64,000 nt of DNA from an uncultured Altererythrobacter sp. (GTDB lineage Bacteria > Pseudomonadota > Alphaproteobacteria > Sphingomonadales > Sphingomonadaceae), in NCBI GenBank assembly GCA_913055875.1, contig CAJXJY010000009.1:62001-126000 (forward strand), in the 5' to 3' direction. Shown in pieces: positions 17,361 to 26,234 of the stretch. The notes below the pieces were generated by a model, which saw nothing but the letters and a program-made list of their open reading frames with translations, searched no databases and was not told where the DNA came from. The stretch's first letter is position 1. Each line of letters begins with the position of its first letter. The translations under genes were made by a program, and so were the position numbers.

Positions 17361-18422
17361 CTATCGCCGCGCTCCTCTTCGAATAAAATCGGATTCATCC
17401 TCTGCCACTCTCTTCATCAATACAGTAAAACGAGTCTTAAAAAATTCTTGCCCATCGATCCATTGGTTCTCGAACTGATTCACTTTCACGTCCCCACCGA
17501 AATGTGTACGCATAATAGTTCGTGCTGCATATAGACCAATGCCAGAACCTCTGACATTATCACTCTCTGTCAACTCTCCGCGATAATTTTTCTCAAAAAT
17601 TTTCTCTTTCTCGCTTTCCCGAATTCTTGGGCCGAATGACTCCACCCTAAAAATTATGTCAGTCTCGTTCTCTTCAATCCGGAGATTTATTGGTAAACGG
17701 CGTGGTGTATATTTTATTGCATTCTCAATAAGAACTAAAGGGACCATCTCAAACATGGGTGGACCATAGATATGGCCCCAAGCATGACCATCAAAATTAA
17801 TCCGACATCCCTTTGAGCTGGCAAATCCGCTAAATGATTTTCTCACCTTATCTATCTTCTTATATGGAGATATCTTTTCGTCCGTCCATTTTGCGGTGGC
17901 GCCTGTTGAGTAGTCAATTATATCCAATCGAAGAGACATTAGTTGCTGAGTATTTACTGCATTGTCTAGGTGAAAGACTAGTTCATTATCTGAATTATCA
18001 GGAAGCAATTCCCGCGCCGAGCTTGCTGCATGGTAAATTTCTTTTGAGATTGCCCTGAGGTCATGAGTGATATTGGCGAGTTCCGTGTCGCGCTCGTCGC
18101 GAACTGACCCTGCCGTTTCCATGTAGGTGTTAAGGTAGTCTTCCAGCGTCTTGCGATCGAACTCCTGCGGCATATCAGGAAATTTTCGCCGCTTACGCCG
18201 CTCGTCCTTGAGGGTCATTCCCGGCAAAACCACCTTGCGTCCGAGCGGATCAAATTTGGCAAGCGTGCTGTACCCTAGCGGGCAAAATGCCCAGCCCGGT
18301 TGCATGGTGGAATAAAACGATTTCTGTGCCGGCGAGAAAAACTCCACTGGCAGCTTAAAGATCGTTCCTTGCTGCTCCGATGCGAAGCCCGAGTCGAACA
18401 TAACCAATGCGAATGCACTCAT
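17361..18422 (-). CDS. Soluble sensor histidine kinase in an AT-rich two-gene unit
   Basis: 353 residues without membrane segments. H-box ITHDLRAIS with candidate phospho-acceptor H120, then a HATPase domain with N-box LIENAIKYTP (231-240), F-box FEKNYRG (276-282) and G2 box RGSGIGLYAA (291-300). The first 110 residues are an uncharacterised input region. The ATG directly abuts the stop of the receiver gene (TGAATG), so the two are translated together. Base composition is clearly AT-richer than every neighbour, and it lies beside a decayed uvrA duplicate: probable horizontal acquisition. The signal is unknown. Confidence 0.85.
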   Translation of the reverse strand: MSAFALVMFDSGFASEQQGTIFKLPVEFFSPAQKSFYSTMQPGWAFCPLGYSTLAKFDPLGRKVVLPGMTLKDERRKRRKFPDMPQEFDRKTLEDYLNTYMETAGSVRDERDTELANITHDLRAISKEIYHAASSARELLPDNSDNELVFHLDNAVNTQQLMSLRLDIIDYSTGATAKWTDEKISPYKKIDKVRKSFSGFASSKGCRINFDGHAWGHIYGPPMFEMVPLVLIENAIKYTPRRLPINLRIEENETDIIFRVESFGPRIRESEKEKIFEKNYRGELTESDNVRGSGIGLYAARTIMRTHFGGDVKVNQFENQWIDGQEFFKTRFTVLMKRVAEDESDFIRRGARR

Positions 18423-19100
18423 TCATCCAATAACCAGTTTGAAAATTCCAGAAGCTACCAACGACTGGGCAATACCCCTCAAATCCGAACCTGACGCCAT
18501 CTTTACAACAGCATTGCGATAGGGGGACTCGGTCCCTGCCGTTACGGAGCGAACGTAGGCATCCTCAAGTTTCAAAATGTCCAGTGTCGGAACGTCTCCG
18601 TCCACAAGTGCGACGCGTTGACGTTTCCAAACAAGGATAGGATTGGTCAAAAACCTAATTATTCGATCAAGATTATCTCGCCATTCTCCGAGATCGGCAT
18701 CCTTTTTTAAAAATACATCAGCAGATTTTCGGGCTAGCTCTATAATACTAGCTTCAGCTCCACCTGTATAAGCTATTACAAATTTTTCTGGGTGGTTTCT
18801 TTTTATTTCGTCGATCAAATATCCCCCTTGGCCTACGTCATTTAGATGCTTGCCAACGCCTCGCAAATCGCACATGATTATGTTGTATTCTGCGATATCT
18901 GATATTTTAACTATGTCGCCCAGAAAGTCGATATTGTATCCGTTGTTTCGAAGCCGCTGTTCATGCCGGAAAGGATCATCGTCGATAACTGCAATTGGCA
19001 CTTGCGCCCGGCGATCGAGATCACTGCGCTGGGCGTTGTGCGCCTTTTGATAAGTGTCGAGTTCGTCAATCCCGCGATAGGTCAGCAGTTTTTCGAACAT
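18423..19100 (-). CDS. Receiver-domain protein paired with the histidine kinase
   Basis: 225 residues. A receiver-like fold starts near residue 34: acidic triad DDD at 40-42, phospho-acceptor D78 (IIMCDLRGV), T112 (VIAYTGG) and K132 (FLKKD). The remaining roughly 85 residues hold no recognisable DNA-binding or enzymatic domain, and the first 33 residues are unusual for a receiver protein. It is the first gene of the unit and shares its low GC. The space 19101-19398 upstream must hold the promoter; I could not identify a specific box. Confidence 0.75.
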   Translation of the reverse strand: MFEKLLTYRGIDELDTYQKAHNAQRSDLDRRAQVPIAVIDDDPFRHEQRLRNNGYNIDFLGDIVKISDIAEYNIIMCDLRGVGKHLNDVGQGGYLIDEIKRNHPEKFVIAYTGGAEASIIELARKSADVFLKKDADLGEWRDNLDRIIRFLTNPILVWKRQRVALVDGDVPTLDILKLEDAYVRSVTAGTESPYRNAVVKMASGSDLRGIAQSLVASGIFKLVIG

Positions 19101-19398
19101 TGGGCTTTCCTAGGTGTTGGTCGGTCGCGACGCTTAGGGGCGTGCGAACGAATGTTGATCTTCGAACATTCCTACATGACATTCATCCTAAGGCTAGCTT
19201 GGTGCCGTGTGCGCGCCATGATTTTGAACCGACTGCCTCAGTTTCATGGCTCCCCTCGCCGTGGTAAGTAATTCGGTTGGGCTCCCGAGGCGACAAGATT
19301 CGCCGCTATTGTTGGTGAAGCATGGAAATATGCTTTCCTACACGCCCCTCGGTGTATAACTGACTCGGTTCCCCTGCACGCAACCCACAGGTGAACCG

Positions 19399-20838
19399 AT
19401 GACTTTCCAGCGAGCACGACAGGGCCGTCTGATCACGGCTGAGGAACTCAAGGCACGGCAGGTCGCGCAGGCCGCGGCCGAGGCGCGCCAGCGCGCGGAG
19501 GCGCGGGGCGGGGAGGGTGGGGGCGAGAGCGCCGAACCTCCCAAATCCGTTCGCCCTGAGCCTGTCGAAGGGCCGCACTTCACTTCGAGCGCTGTGCCGG
19601 AAGAAAAAGCAGTCCTTCGACAAGCTCAGGACGAACGGGGAGGGGAGTGTGGCTTGAGCTCTCGGGCTCAGTCCGAGTGCGATGGGGACGATGATCCGGG
19701 ATTGCCCGAGACCCCCGCCTTTCGACAGGCTCAGGAGGGGCCCTCCGCGGGGGATCGGGAAAGCAAAGCGCAACCCACCCCCAATCTCCCCGCCCTGATC
19801 GCCTCGCTCCCCGGCGACCAAACCCGCGCCCCGCAGACGCAGTTCGATCGCGAGCGGCAGGTGACCTTCCTCGAAGCGCTCTCGACGTGGGGCAATGTGC
19901 GCGCGGCGGCGAGGCGGGCGGGGGTGTCGCATCAGAGCGTCTATCGCGCGCGGCGCGCCACGGCGGCGTTCAAGCGCGCGTGGGGTGCGGCGATGGTGGT
20001 CGCGCGCGGGCATGCCGAGGCGGTCGCCGGCGAGCGCGCCATCGACGGGCTCGAGGAGGACGTGTGGTATCACGGCGAGGTGGTCGGCAAGCGGCGGCGC
20101 TACGATACGCGGCTGCTGCTCGCGCATCTCGCGCGGCTCGACCGGCTCGAGGCGGACGACGACACCGCCGCGCTGGCGGAGGATTTCGAAAGCCTGCTCG
20201 ACCGGATGCGCGATGGCGAGGAGATCGCGGACGCGGAGGCGTGCACTCATCGCAAAACCGTTCACCCTGAGCCTGTCGAAGGGTCGCACTTCACTTCAGG
20301 CGCGGCGCCAGAAGAAAAGGCAGGGCTTCGACAGGCTCAGCCCGAACGGCGGAAGGGAGGTTGCGCGGAGCGGAATATTTCTTCCCCAGGACCGTGTAAC
20401 ACCCGGTCCATGTCTCCCGCCGCCACGCGCGCCGCGATGCTGGCCGGGCTCGCCTGCGACTGCGCCGGTGCGCGGCACGGCACCGATGGCGGGTCGCCGC
20501 ACTTCCGCATGGGCGCACACGGGCCCGAGCCGGTGTGCAATGCCGGCGGCGGGGCGGGGCCGTGCTGCGACGATCCGCGCTGGCCCGAATGCCGCGACTG
20601 CCCGCACTATCCCCGCGTCTCGCGGCTGCTCCACCTGATGGACGAGCAGCGCCCGCCCGACGCGCCGCCGCTATCCGAGCTGGACGATGCGGAGGCGGCC
20701 GAGGCGTGCCAGATCGCAGCGTTCGAGGCGGGCGACGACGAGTGGTGGCGCTATGGCGACGGGTTCGCGCTCTACGAAGCCGACGGCTCGGGCGGGTGGC
20801 GGATCGCAGGGCAGGGAGACGACGCCGACACCCGATAG
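19399..20838 (+). CDS. HTH protein carrying two in-frame palindromic repeats
   Basis: 479 residues, three segments. The core (about residues 150-275: TFLEALSTWGNVRAAARRAG then VSHQSVYRARR) is a helix-turn-helix region like those of terminase-small-subunit-like proteins. It is flanked by translated repeats at about 50-80 (VRPEPVEG...RQAQDERG) and 287-317 (VHPEPVEG...LRQAQPER). The last 140 residues are Cys-rich (CDCAGARHG, CCDDPRWPECRDC) with an acidic tail. An internal ATG at 20409 could start a separate gene for that part. Whether the whole frame is one protein is uncertain. No phage genes are nearby, so a terminase role is unlikely. Confidence 0.6.
   Translation: MTFQRARQGRLITAEELKARQVAQAAAEARQRAEARGGEGGGESAEPPKSVRPEPVEGPHFTSSAVPEEKAVLRQAQDERGGECGLSSRAQSECDGDDDPGLPETPAFRQAQEGPSAGDRESKAQPTPNLPALIASLPGDQTRAPQTQFDRERQVTFLEALSTWGNVRAAARRAGVSHQSVYRARRATAAFKRAWGAAMVVARGHAEAVAGERAIDGLEEDVWYHGEVVGKRRRYDTRLLLAHLARLDRLEADDDTAALAEDFESLLDRMRDGEEIADAEACTHRKTVHPEPVEGSHFTSGAAPEEKAGLRQAQPERRKGGCAERNISSPGPCNTRSMSPAATRAAMLAGLACDCAGARHGTDGGSPHFRMGAHGPEPVCNAGGGAGPCCDDPRWPECRDCPHYPRVSRLLHLMDEQRPPDAPPLSELDDAEAAEACQIAAFEAGDDEWWRYGDGFALYEADGSGGWRIAGQGDDADTR
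19547..19639. repeat. Palindromic repeat, family 2 copy A (coding)
   Basis: Inverted arms CCGTTCGCCCTGAGCCTGTC plus GAAGG (left) and CCTTCGACAAGCTCAGGACG plus AACGG (right) surround a 41-base centre shared with copy B. Translated in frame within the HTH gene. Confidence 0.85.
19717..19740. repeat. Half copy of repeat family 2 (coding)
   Basis: TTTCGACAGGCTCAGGAGGG matches one arm of the family 2 palindrome; no partner arm is present. Read as FRQAQEG in the HTH gene. Confidence 0.6.
20258..20350. repeat. Palindromic repeat, family 2 copy B (coding)
   Basis: Arms CCGTTCACCCTGAGCCTGTC plus GAAGG and GGCTTCGACAGGCTCAGCCC plus GAACGG; the centre (CGCACTTCACTTC, then AGAAGAAAA) matches copy A at 19547-19639. 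Same orientation and same reading frame as copy A. Confidence 0.85.
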
Positions 20839-20922
20839 CGGGGTGTCGGATAGGTGCCGCCGCACGTGTCGTTGGTCGGCCCGTGATCGATGCTTGCAGA
20901 TCGCGGCTTGCATCGCGTGACA

Positions 20923-20949
20923 TGTCGACTCGCACCCCTTGTCGACTCG
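20923..20949. promoter_or_regulatory. Two direct repeats TGTCGACTCG, possible operator
   Basis: TGTCGACTCG occurs at 20923-20932 and 20940-20949, a 17-base period, 54 bases before the oxygenase start. A regulator site is possible; nothing else supports it. Confidence 0.3.
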
Positions 20950-21002
20950 TTCACCTGTCGTTAATGCTGCCGACAGGGTTGCGAACGGGGGGCCGGACCA
21001 CG

Positions 21003-21623
21003 ATGAAAGCGCGCGCTTTCGACGTCGAAACGATGTTCGCGGAGCCGTGCTTCAGGACAAACATCGCCGATGCGATCGCGCCCGAACAGGAGCACTTCGT
21101 CAAGGGCCTTGCGATGCTCGACGACCAGGTCAACCGGATTTCGGAGGAACTGTACCTGCTCGAGCGGCCCGAGATGGCGAGCATCAGGGCGGCGGTGCAG
21201 GAGGCGCTCGACACCTATGCCCGCGAGGTGATGGGGATCTCCGCCCGGCTCGAAGTGACGCGGAGCTGGTCGCTGACCAATCCGCCCGGAGTGGGCATGC
21301 ACGGGCACACGCATTCGAACGCGCTGGTGTCGGGCTCGCTCTACTACACCGACCTGCCCGACCCGCCGGGGAACATGATCTTCGAGCGGCACGACACCTG
21401 TGGCCGGCTCGAAATCGCGGTGGGCGACACCGGGCGGAACGTCTCCGACGCGCAGCGCAACGCACTGGTGCCGGCCAGGGGCGACCTGGTGCTGTTCCCG
21501 AGCGCGCTGGAGCATTACGTCGAGACCAACACTTCGGGGGTCGACCGGCATTCGATCGCCTTCGACACCCTCGTGCGCGGCAGGCCCGGCAGCTCCCGCG
21601 ACGTGAGCGAGCCGGAGCTCTAA
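21003..21623 (+). CDS. Putative 2OG-Fe(II) oxygenase (TIGR02466 family)
   Basis: 206 residues; the start at 21003 is the first ATG giving the family N-terminus (FDVETMFAEPCFRTNI). Fe(II)/2-oxoglutarate features of the family are visible: GMHGHTHSNALVSGSLYY (metal-binding His region and the conserved SG-YY), GDLVLFPSALEHYV (FPS-L-H with the distal His) and RHSIAFD (Arg that binds 2-oxoglutarate). The substrate is unknown for the family. The stop overlaps the convergent membrane gene by four bases. Confidence 0.8.
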   Translation: MKARAFDVETMFAEPCFRTNIADAIAPEQEHFVKGLAMLDDQVNRISEELYLLERPEMASIRAAVQEALDTYAREVMGISARLEVTRSWSLTNPPGVGMHGHTHSNALVSGSLYYTDLPDPPGNMIFERHDTCGRLEIAVGDTGRNVSDAQRNALVPARGDLVLFPSALEHYVETNTSGVDRHSIAFDTLVRGRPGSSRDVSEPEL

Positions 21624-22255
21624 CCCGGTGTCGGAAGCTTGGCGGTGATGACGGCGAAGCCGACGCTGACGGTGATGAGCAGAACGAGCAGCGCGAGGTT
21701 CACCCTGGGCCGCCTGGTGAACATCAGCCAGATCAGCGCGGGGAAGAACAGCAGCAGCACCACCCCGTTGGCGAGCATCATGCCGGGGGACATTCCCTCG
21801 ACCATCTTCTGCTGCGCAGCCATCGGAACGATGAACTGCGTCGCCACGATGCTGACGATGTTGATCCCGAGCACGCCGCCCAGCACCCAGCGCTTCTGCT
21901 GCCAGTACCAGACGTCGAAATCGGGCCAGTCGGCCGGCTCGTCGGGGAAGGTAAGGCTGGCGACGAGATAGTACCAGCCGATCACGAACAGAATACCGAG
22001 CACCGATGCGGCGTTGAAGATCAGATGGTCGCGCAGACCGTACATGTGGAGGAAGAAGGTCGACTGGTCGATGATCACCAGCAGGCCGAGCAGCGGCACC
22101 AGCCAGCCGATCCGGATGGCCGATGCGGCGGGGTCGATCCCCGCCTTGCGGCGGGCCCTGAGCTTGAGCACCCGCGCGAAGCCGCTCAGCACCTCCGCCA
22201 TGGCGAGGCCCACGAGCAGGATGAACGCCTCGAACAGAAAGTTGAAACCGTCCAT
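21620..22255 (-). CDS. Multi-pass membrane protein of unknown function
   Basis: 211 residues with about six hydrophobic segments (first FLFEAFILLVGLAMAEVL, last LALLVLLITVSVGFAVI) joined by short loops; one loop is Trp/Asp-rich (PADWPDFDVWYWQQKRW). No signal peptide or soluble domain. Family not recognised. Followed downstream only by the convergent oxygenase gene. Confidence 0.7.
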   Translation of the reverse strand: MDGFNFLFEAFILLVGLAMAEVLSGFARVLKLRARRKAGIDPAASAIRIGWLVPLLGLLVIIDQSTFFLHMYGLRDHLIFNAASVLGILFVIGWYYLVASLTFPDEPADWPDFDVWYWQQKRWVLGGVLGINIVSIVATQFIVPMAAQQKMVEGMSPGMMLANGVVLLLFFPALIWLMFTRRPRVNLALLVLLITVSVGFAVITAKLPTPG

Positions 22256-22370
22256 GCGTGCCCCCCAAGCCGCGTCCCTTCGCGCACGCGGATCAGCATG
22301 CGGCGGAGCTATCGGCTTGGCAAGTACCGGAAAGAGCGATGGCGCCGAATGTGCGCCCGGCGAGGGAGTG

Positions 22371-22913
22371 CTATCCTTCGACCAGCGCCAGTTCGACCCG
22401 GCCGTGTCCGCGGCGGATCAGGCCGATCTCCTGCGCGGCGGCGCGCGACAGGTCGATCACCCGGCCGCGGGAGAAGGGGCCGCGATCGTTGATCCGTACA
22501 ACCACCGACCTTCCCGTGCGCGGGTTGGTCACCTGCACCAGGGTGCCGAAAGGCAACGTGCGGTGCGCGGCGGTGAGCGCGTGCATGTCGAAGCGCTGCC
22601 CGCTAGCGGTGCGGCGGCCGTGGAAGCGGCGGCCGTAATAGGACGCGGTGCCGCTGCCGAGCGATTGGGTGACTCGCGGACCCTCGGGTTCCAGCGGGGG
22701 CTCGATCTCGGTGATGTCGACCGCGTGTGCTGGCTGGAGATAGGGGCGCGGGGGATGGTCGAAGCGGGCGAAGCTGGTCTCGAACCGCTCCTCGGCCGCC
22801 TCGCCGGGTTCCGCGAGGACGACGCTGCCCGACCCCGCCGGCAGCATGGTCGCCGCGGCGAAGATCAGCGCGGTGCCGGCACGGATGCGGCGAAAGGTTC
22901 GAAGCCCGTCCAT
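22371..22913 (-). CDS. rlpA: RlpA-family septal-ring lytic transglycosylase-like protein
   Basis: 180 residues from the ATG at 22913, chosen because it gives a signal peptide (RAGTALIFAAATMLPAGSGS); a TTG 37 codons upstream is less likely. The double-psi beta-barrel domain is complete: GTASYYGRRFHGRRTASGQR, then TAAHRTLPFGTLVQVTN and RINDRGPF, ending in a helix with HGRVELALVEG. No SPOR domain is attached. RlpA proteins act on denuded glycan at the septum or rare sites; short forms without SPOR are common in alphaproteobacteria. Confidence 0.88.
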   Translation of the reverse strand: MDGLRTFRRIRAGTALIFAAATMLPAGSGSVVLAEPGEAAEERFETSFARFDHPPRPYLQPAHAVDITEIEPPLEPEGPRVTQSLGSGTASYYGRRFHGRRTASGQRFDMHALTAAHRTLPFGTLVQVTNPRTGRSVVVRINDRGPFSRGRVIDLSRAAAQEIGLIRRGHGRVELALVEG

Positions 22914-23376
22914 TGCGCGCGGATATAGCCGACGCGATGCAGCATCGGCACCACATGTGGGGCCGCCTGCCTTGTTATGGGCGCATTTCGTCGCGTTTGC
23001 CGGAACCATCGCGCGGCAATGCAAGATCGCGCTGTCCTACAGATGGAAGACCGTGCCATGTCGCGCAGTGCGATTCGCCGCGGTGCCTGGTACGCTCTTT
23101 GAAATGTCGATAATGCCTGTGCGAAGCGGTTGGCAGGAGCCGTTTACAGCTTCGCTGAACTGGTACCGGCCCGCTCCTTCCCGGGGCCTTGTTGCGTGCG
23201 GATGGGACCTCCGTCCGATTTGCTGTTCCATCACCCATGTCAACCCGGCCGACGATGGGCTACTATGGTCGGGATGGCCGGGGGATGAGGGATGGAACAG
23301 CCCCGGCAGTCAGACGACTGCCACGCTGCGACAGGCTGCCGATCGCCGGAAAAGAAATGTGTCCTGGAAGGCAAAT

Positions 23377-23400
23377 GGGGCCGGCATTGCTGCCGACCCC
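23377..23400 (-). terminator. Terminator-like hairpin for a minus-strand transcript
   Basis: GGGGTCGGCA-GCAA-TGCCGGCCCC on the minus strand (one G-T pair) is followed by ATTTGCC. It has a strong stem but a weak T-tract. Confidence 0.45.
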
Positions 23401-23902
23401 ACTCTCACCGGCCCGTGGTCTCGTCTTCCGGCGAACCTTCCGACGAGCGCTTGGCGCCCGATGTTTCCCCTTTTCTCCGGCAAGCCGGAGATCCGGTTCT
23501 GTCACCGGCGCTCGCGCCGGCATCCGGTTCCTCCCGCGGTCGGTTCGGTCCGAAGACCTCCCCTCGTCTGAAGAAACCGAGACCGGTCATCCGCTGTTGG
23601 CCCGGCATCTCGAGCGGTTCCGCGTTCGCCGAAGCGTTCGCGTTCCCATCGATGCCCGACCGGAACGTCCGGCCTGCAGCAGAGTGCTTTCGCGTTCCTC
23701 TCGAGCGGCCCACTTGCGTCCGGCCGAAGCCTTCTGCATGTGGTCCTCAAAGACCGCGCGGACAGTCTCCGCTACATCATCCGGGTTTGAAAAGTCCTTC
23801 GCTATCAGGCCGTTGGACCGTCAATCGAAGAGTCTTTCGCTCCCTTCCGATAAACAGAGACTGCTCCGGAGAAGCGAGTCGTTCAAGGTCGCAAAGGCCC
23901 AG

Positions 23903-23945
23903 TTTTCCACTTTTCAATCAATTCGCTGTGGACGAGCGTGGATAA
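23903..23945. promoter_or_regulatory. Cluster of three DnaA-box-like sequences
   Basis: TTTTCCACT (23903-23911), TGTGGACGA (23927-23935) and CGTGGATAA (23937-23945) each resemble the DnaA box TTWTNCACA or its complement, with one or two mismatches. They lie within 43 bases in a gene-free stretch upstream of argG's 3' end. Confidence 0.35.
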
Positions 23946-24002
23946 CTCAACGGTTTGGCGCAAACGTCCTCAACAAGCAAAGCGATAGGCAACCAACGCC
24001 TC

Positions 24003-25217
<1,215 letters not shown>

Positions 25218-25286
25218 TCGCTGCGCACTCCGTCAATCGGTCCGAAGACCGGCGGCGCGCGTAACAGGGGCGGGGGCGGGGGGCAA

Positions 25287-25310
25287 TCAAATCGGGCTTG
25301 TCTGCCCGAT
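25287..25310 (-). terminator. Probable terminator after the diguanylate cyclase gene
   Basis: Minus strand ATCGGGC-AGACAA-GCCCGAT followed by TTGATT, 22 bases beyond the cyclase stop and before argG. Confidence 0.5.
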
Positions 25311-25331
25311 AGCCTGTGTCGGTGTGCCCGC

Positions 25332-26093
25332 TCAGGCGGCTTCGGACAGATCGTTCCGAAGCATAGCCTCGTCGAACACGGCGACGCGATTCCTGCCGCT
25401 GTTCTTGGCCGCATAGAGCGCAATATCGGCGCGGCGCAGCGGATAGGCGTCGCGAGCGTCTTCGAGCCGGTCGATACCGATACTGACGGTGAGCGGGCAC
25501 GGTACTTTGTCGGGCGTGACGAAGCTCGACCGCTCGACCGCGCTGCGTACCAGTTCGGCCGTGGCAGCAGCTTGCACCAGTGAGGCCGCCGGCAGCAGCA
25601 CGCCGAATTCCTCGCCTCCCAGTCTTGCGAGCATCGCGCTCTCGTCGAGCACCGATGCGATCGACCTCGTCAATGCCACCAAAGCCTCGTCGCCGACATG
25701 GTGGCCGAAGCGGTCGTTGATAGACTTGAACCGGTCCGCGTCGATCAGCAGCAGCCCCGCGCCTTCGCCAGTCGCACAGCATCGTTCGATGGCGGCGAGA
25801 AATGCGCGGCGATTGGCGATGCCGGTCAGCGCGTCGTGCGCCGCGTCGTGTTCGAGCCGCGCGTTGAGCTCCGCCAGCCGGGCCGACTGCGCGACGATCA
25901 CCAGCGCGATCGGCAGGCTGCACAACAGCGGTACCGTCACTGCGAAACCGGCTGCCAGCGGCAACACGCTGTTCCCGCTCGGCAGGAATTGCAGCGCCGC
26001 GAGAACGCAGGCGAGCGACACCGCGACCGACAGCGCGCCGATCTTCGCCGTGGTGAGCAGCACCCTGCGGTCGATATGCAGGCGGTCGAACAT
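25332..26093 (-). CDS. Diguanylate cyclase with two membrane segments
   Basis: 253 residues from the ATG at 26093 (MFDRLHIDRRVLL); the frame extends 22 codons further up but is Arg-rich there. Two hydrophobic segments (about 15-75, IGALSVAVSLACVLAAL and LAAGFAVTVPLLCSLPIALV) frame a tiny periplasmic loop, then a GGDEF domain: HDALTGIANRRAF, DADRFKSINDRFGH, LGGEEF. Catalytic residues are intact; no RxxD inhibitory site precedes GGEEF. With almost no periplasmic part it may sense membrane state or be constitutive. Confidence 0.88.
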   Translation of the reverse strand: MFDRLHIDRRVLLTTAKIGALSVAVSLACVLAALQFLPSGNSVLPLAAGFAVTVPLLCSLPIALVIVAQSARLAELNARLEHDAAHDALTGIANRRAFLAAIERCCATGEGAGLLLIDADRFKSINDRFGHHVGDEALVALTRSIASVLDESAMLARLGGEEFGVLLPAASLVQAAATAELVRSAVERSSFVTPDKVPCPLTVSIGIDRLEDARDAYPLRRADIALYAAKNSGRNRVAVFDEAMLRNDLSEAA

Positions 26094-26234
26094 CGGCCCA
26101 TCATGGCGCGAAGGGATTGAGATGCTCTTAAACGCCCGGCTCCTACGGGTGCGACGCATGCCGCCCAGCCAAACCGCTGCGATCTGGGAAGTCGGGCTGC
26201 GTGCTCCTATATCGGGCGGGCAACGGGAAAGGGG

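Larger units (their letters stand above)
22914..24002. other. 1.1-kb stretch without a convincing gene, hairpin-rich
   Basis: No frame here has coding character I trust. On the minus strand several stable hairpins stand in a row: CCGGCG-CGAG-CGCCGG (23505-23520), CTCCGG-CTTG-CCGGAG (23475-23490, a CUUG tetraloop), and a TCGTC/GACGA stem around GGTTCGCC near 23435. They end at a terminator-like hairpin (23377-23400). A minus-strand open frame (GTG at 23713, stop at 23405) ends five bases before that terminator but is Arg/Gly/Ser-rich and matches nothing I know. Either an unusual short gene or a structured RNA could lie between about 23377 and 23900. DnaA-box-like sites are at 23903-23945. Confidence 0.4.

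Noticed and set aside
20409-20838. Separate gene for the Cys-rich C-terminal part of the HTH frame
   Set aside because: Possible but not annotated on its own: no ribosome site stands before the ATG, and the upstream frame is continuous. Recorded as an alternative in the HTH gene entry.
7355-21623. Prophage, suggested by a lysozyme-like gene and a terminase-like HTH gene, with the tail-collar genes further on
   Set aside because: The genes are scattered, carry signal peptides or membrane anchors, and there are no capsid, portal, tail-sheath, integrase or att-like pairs.
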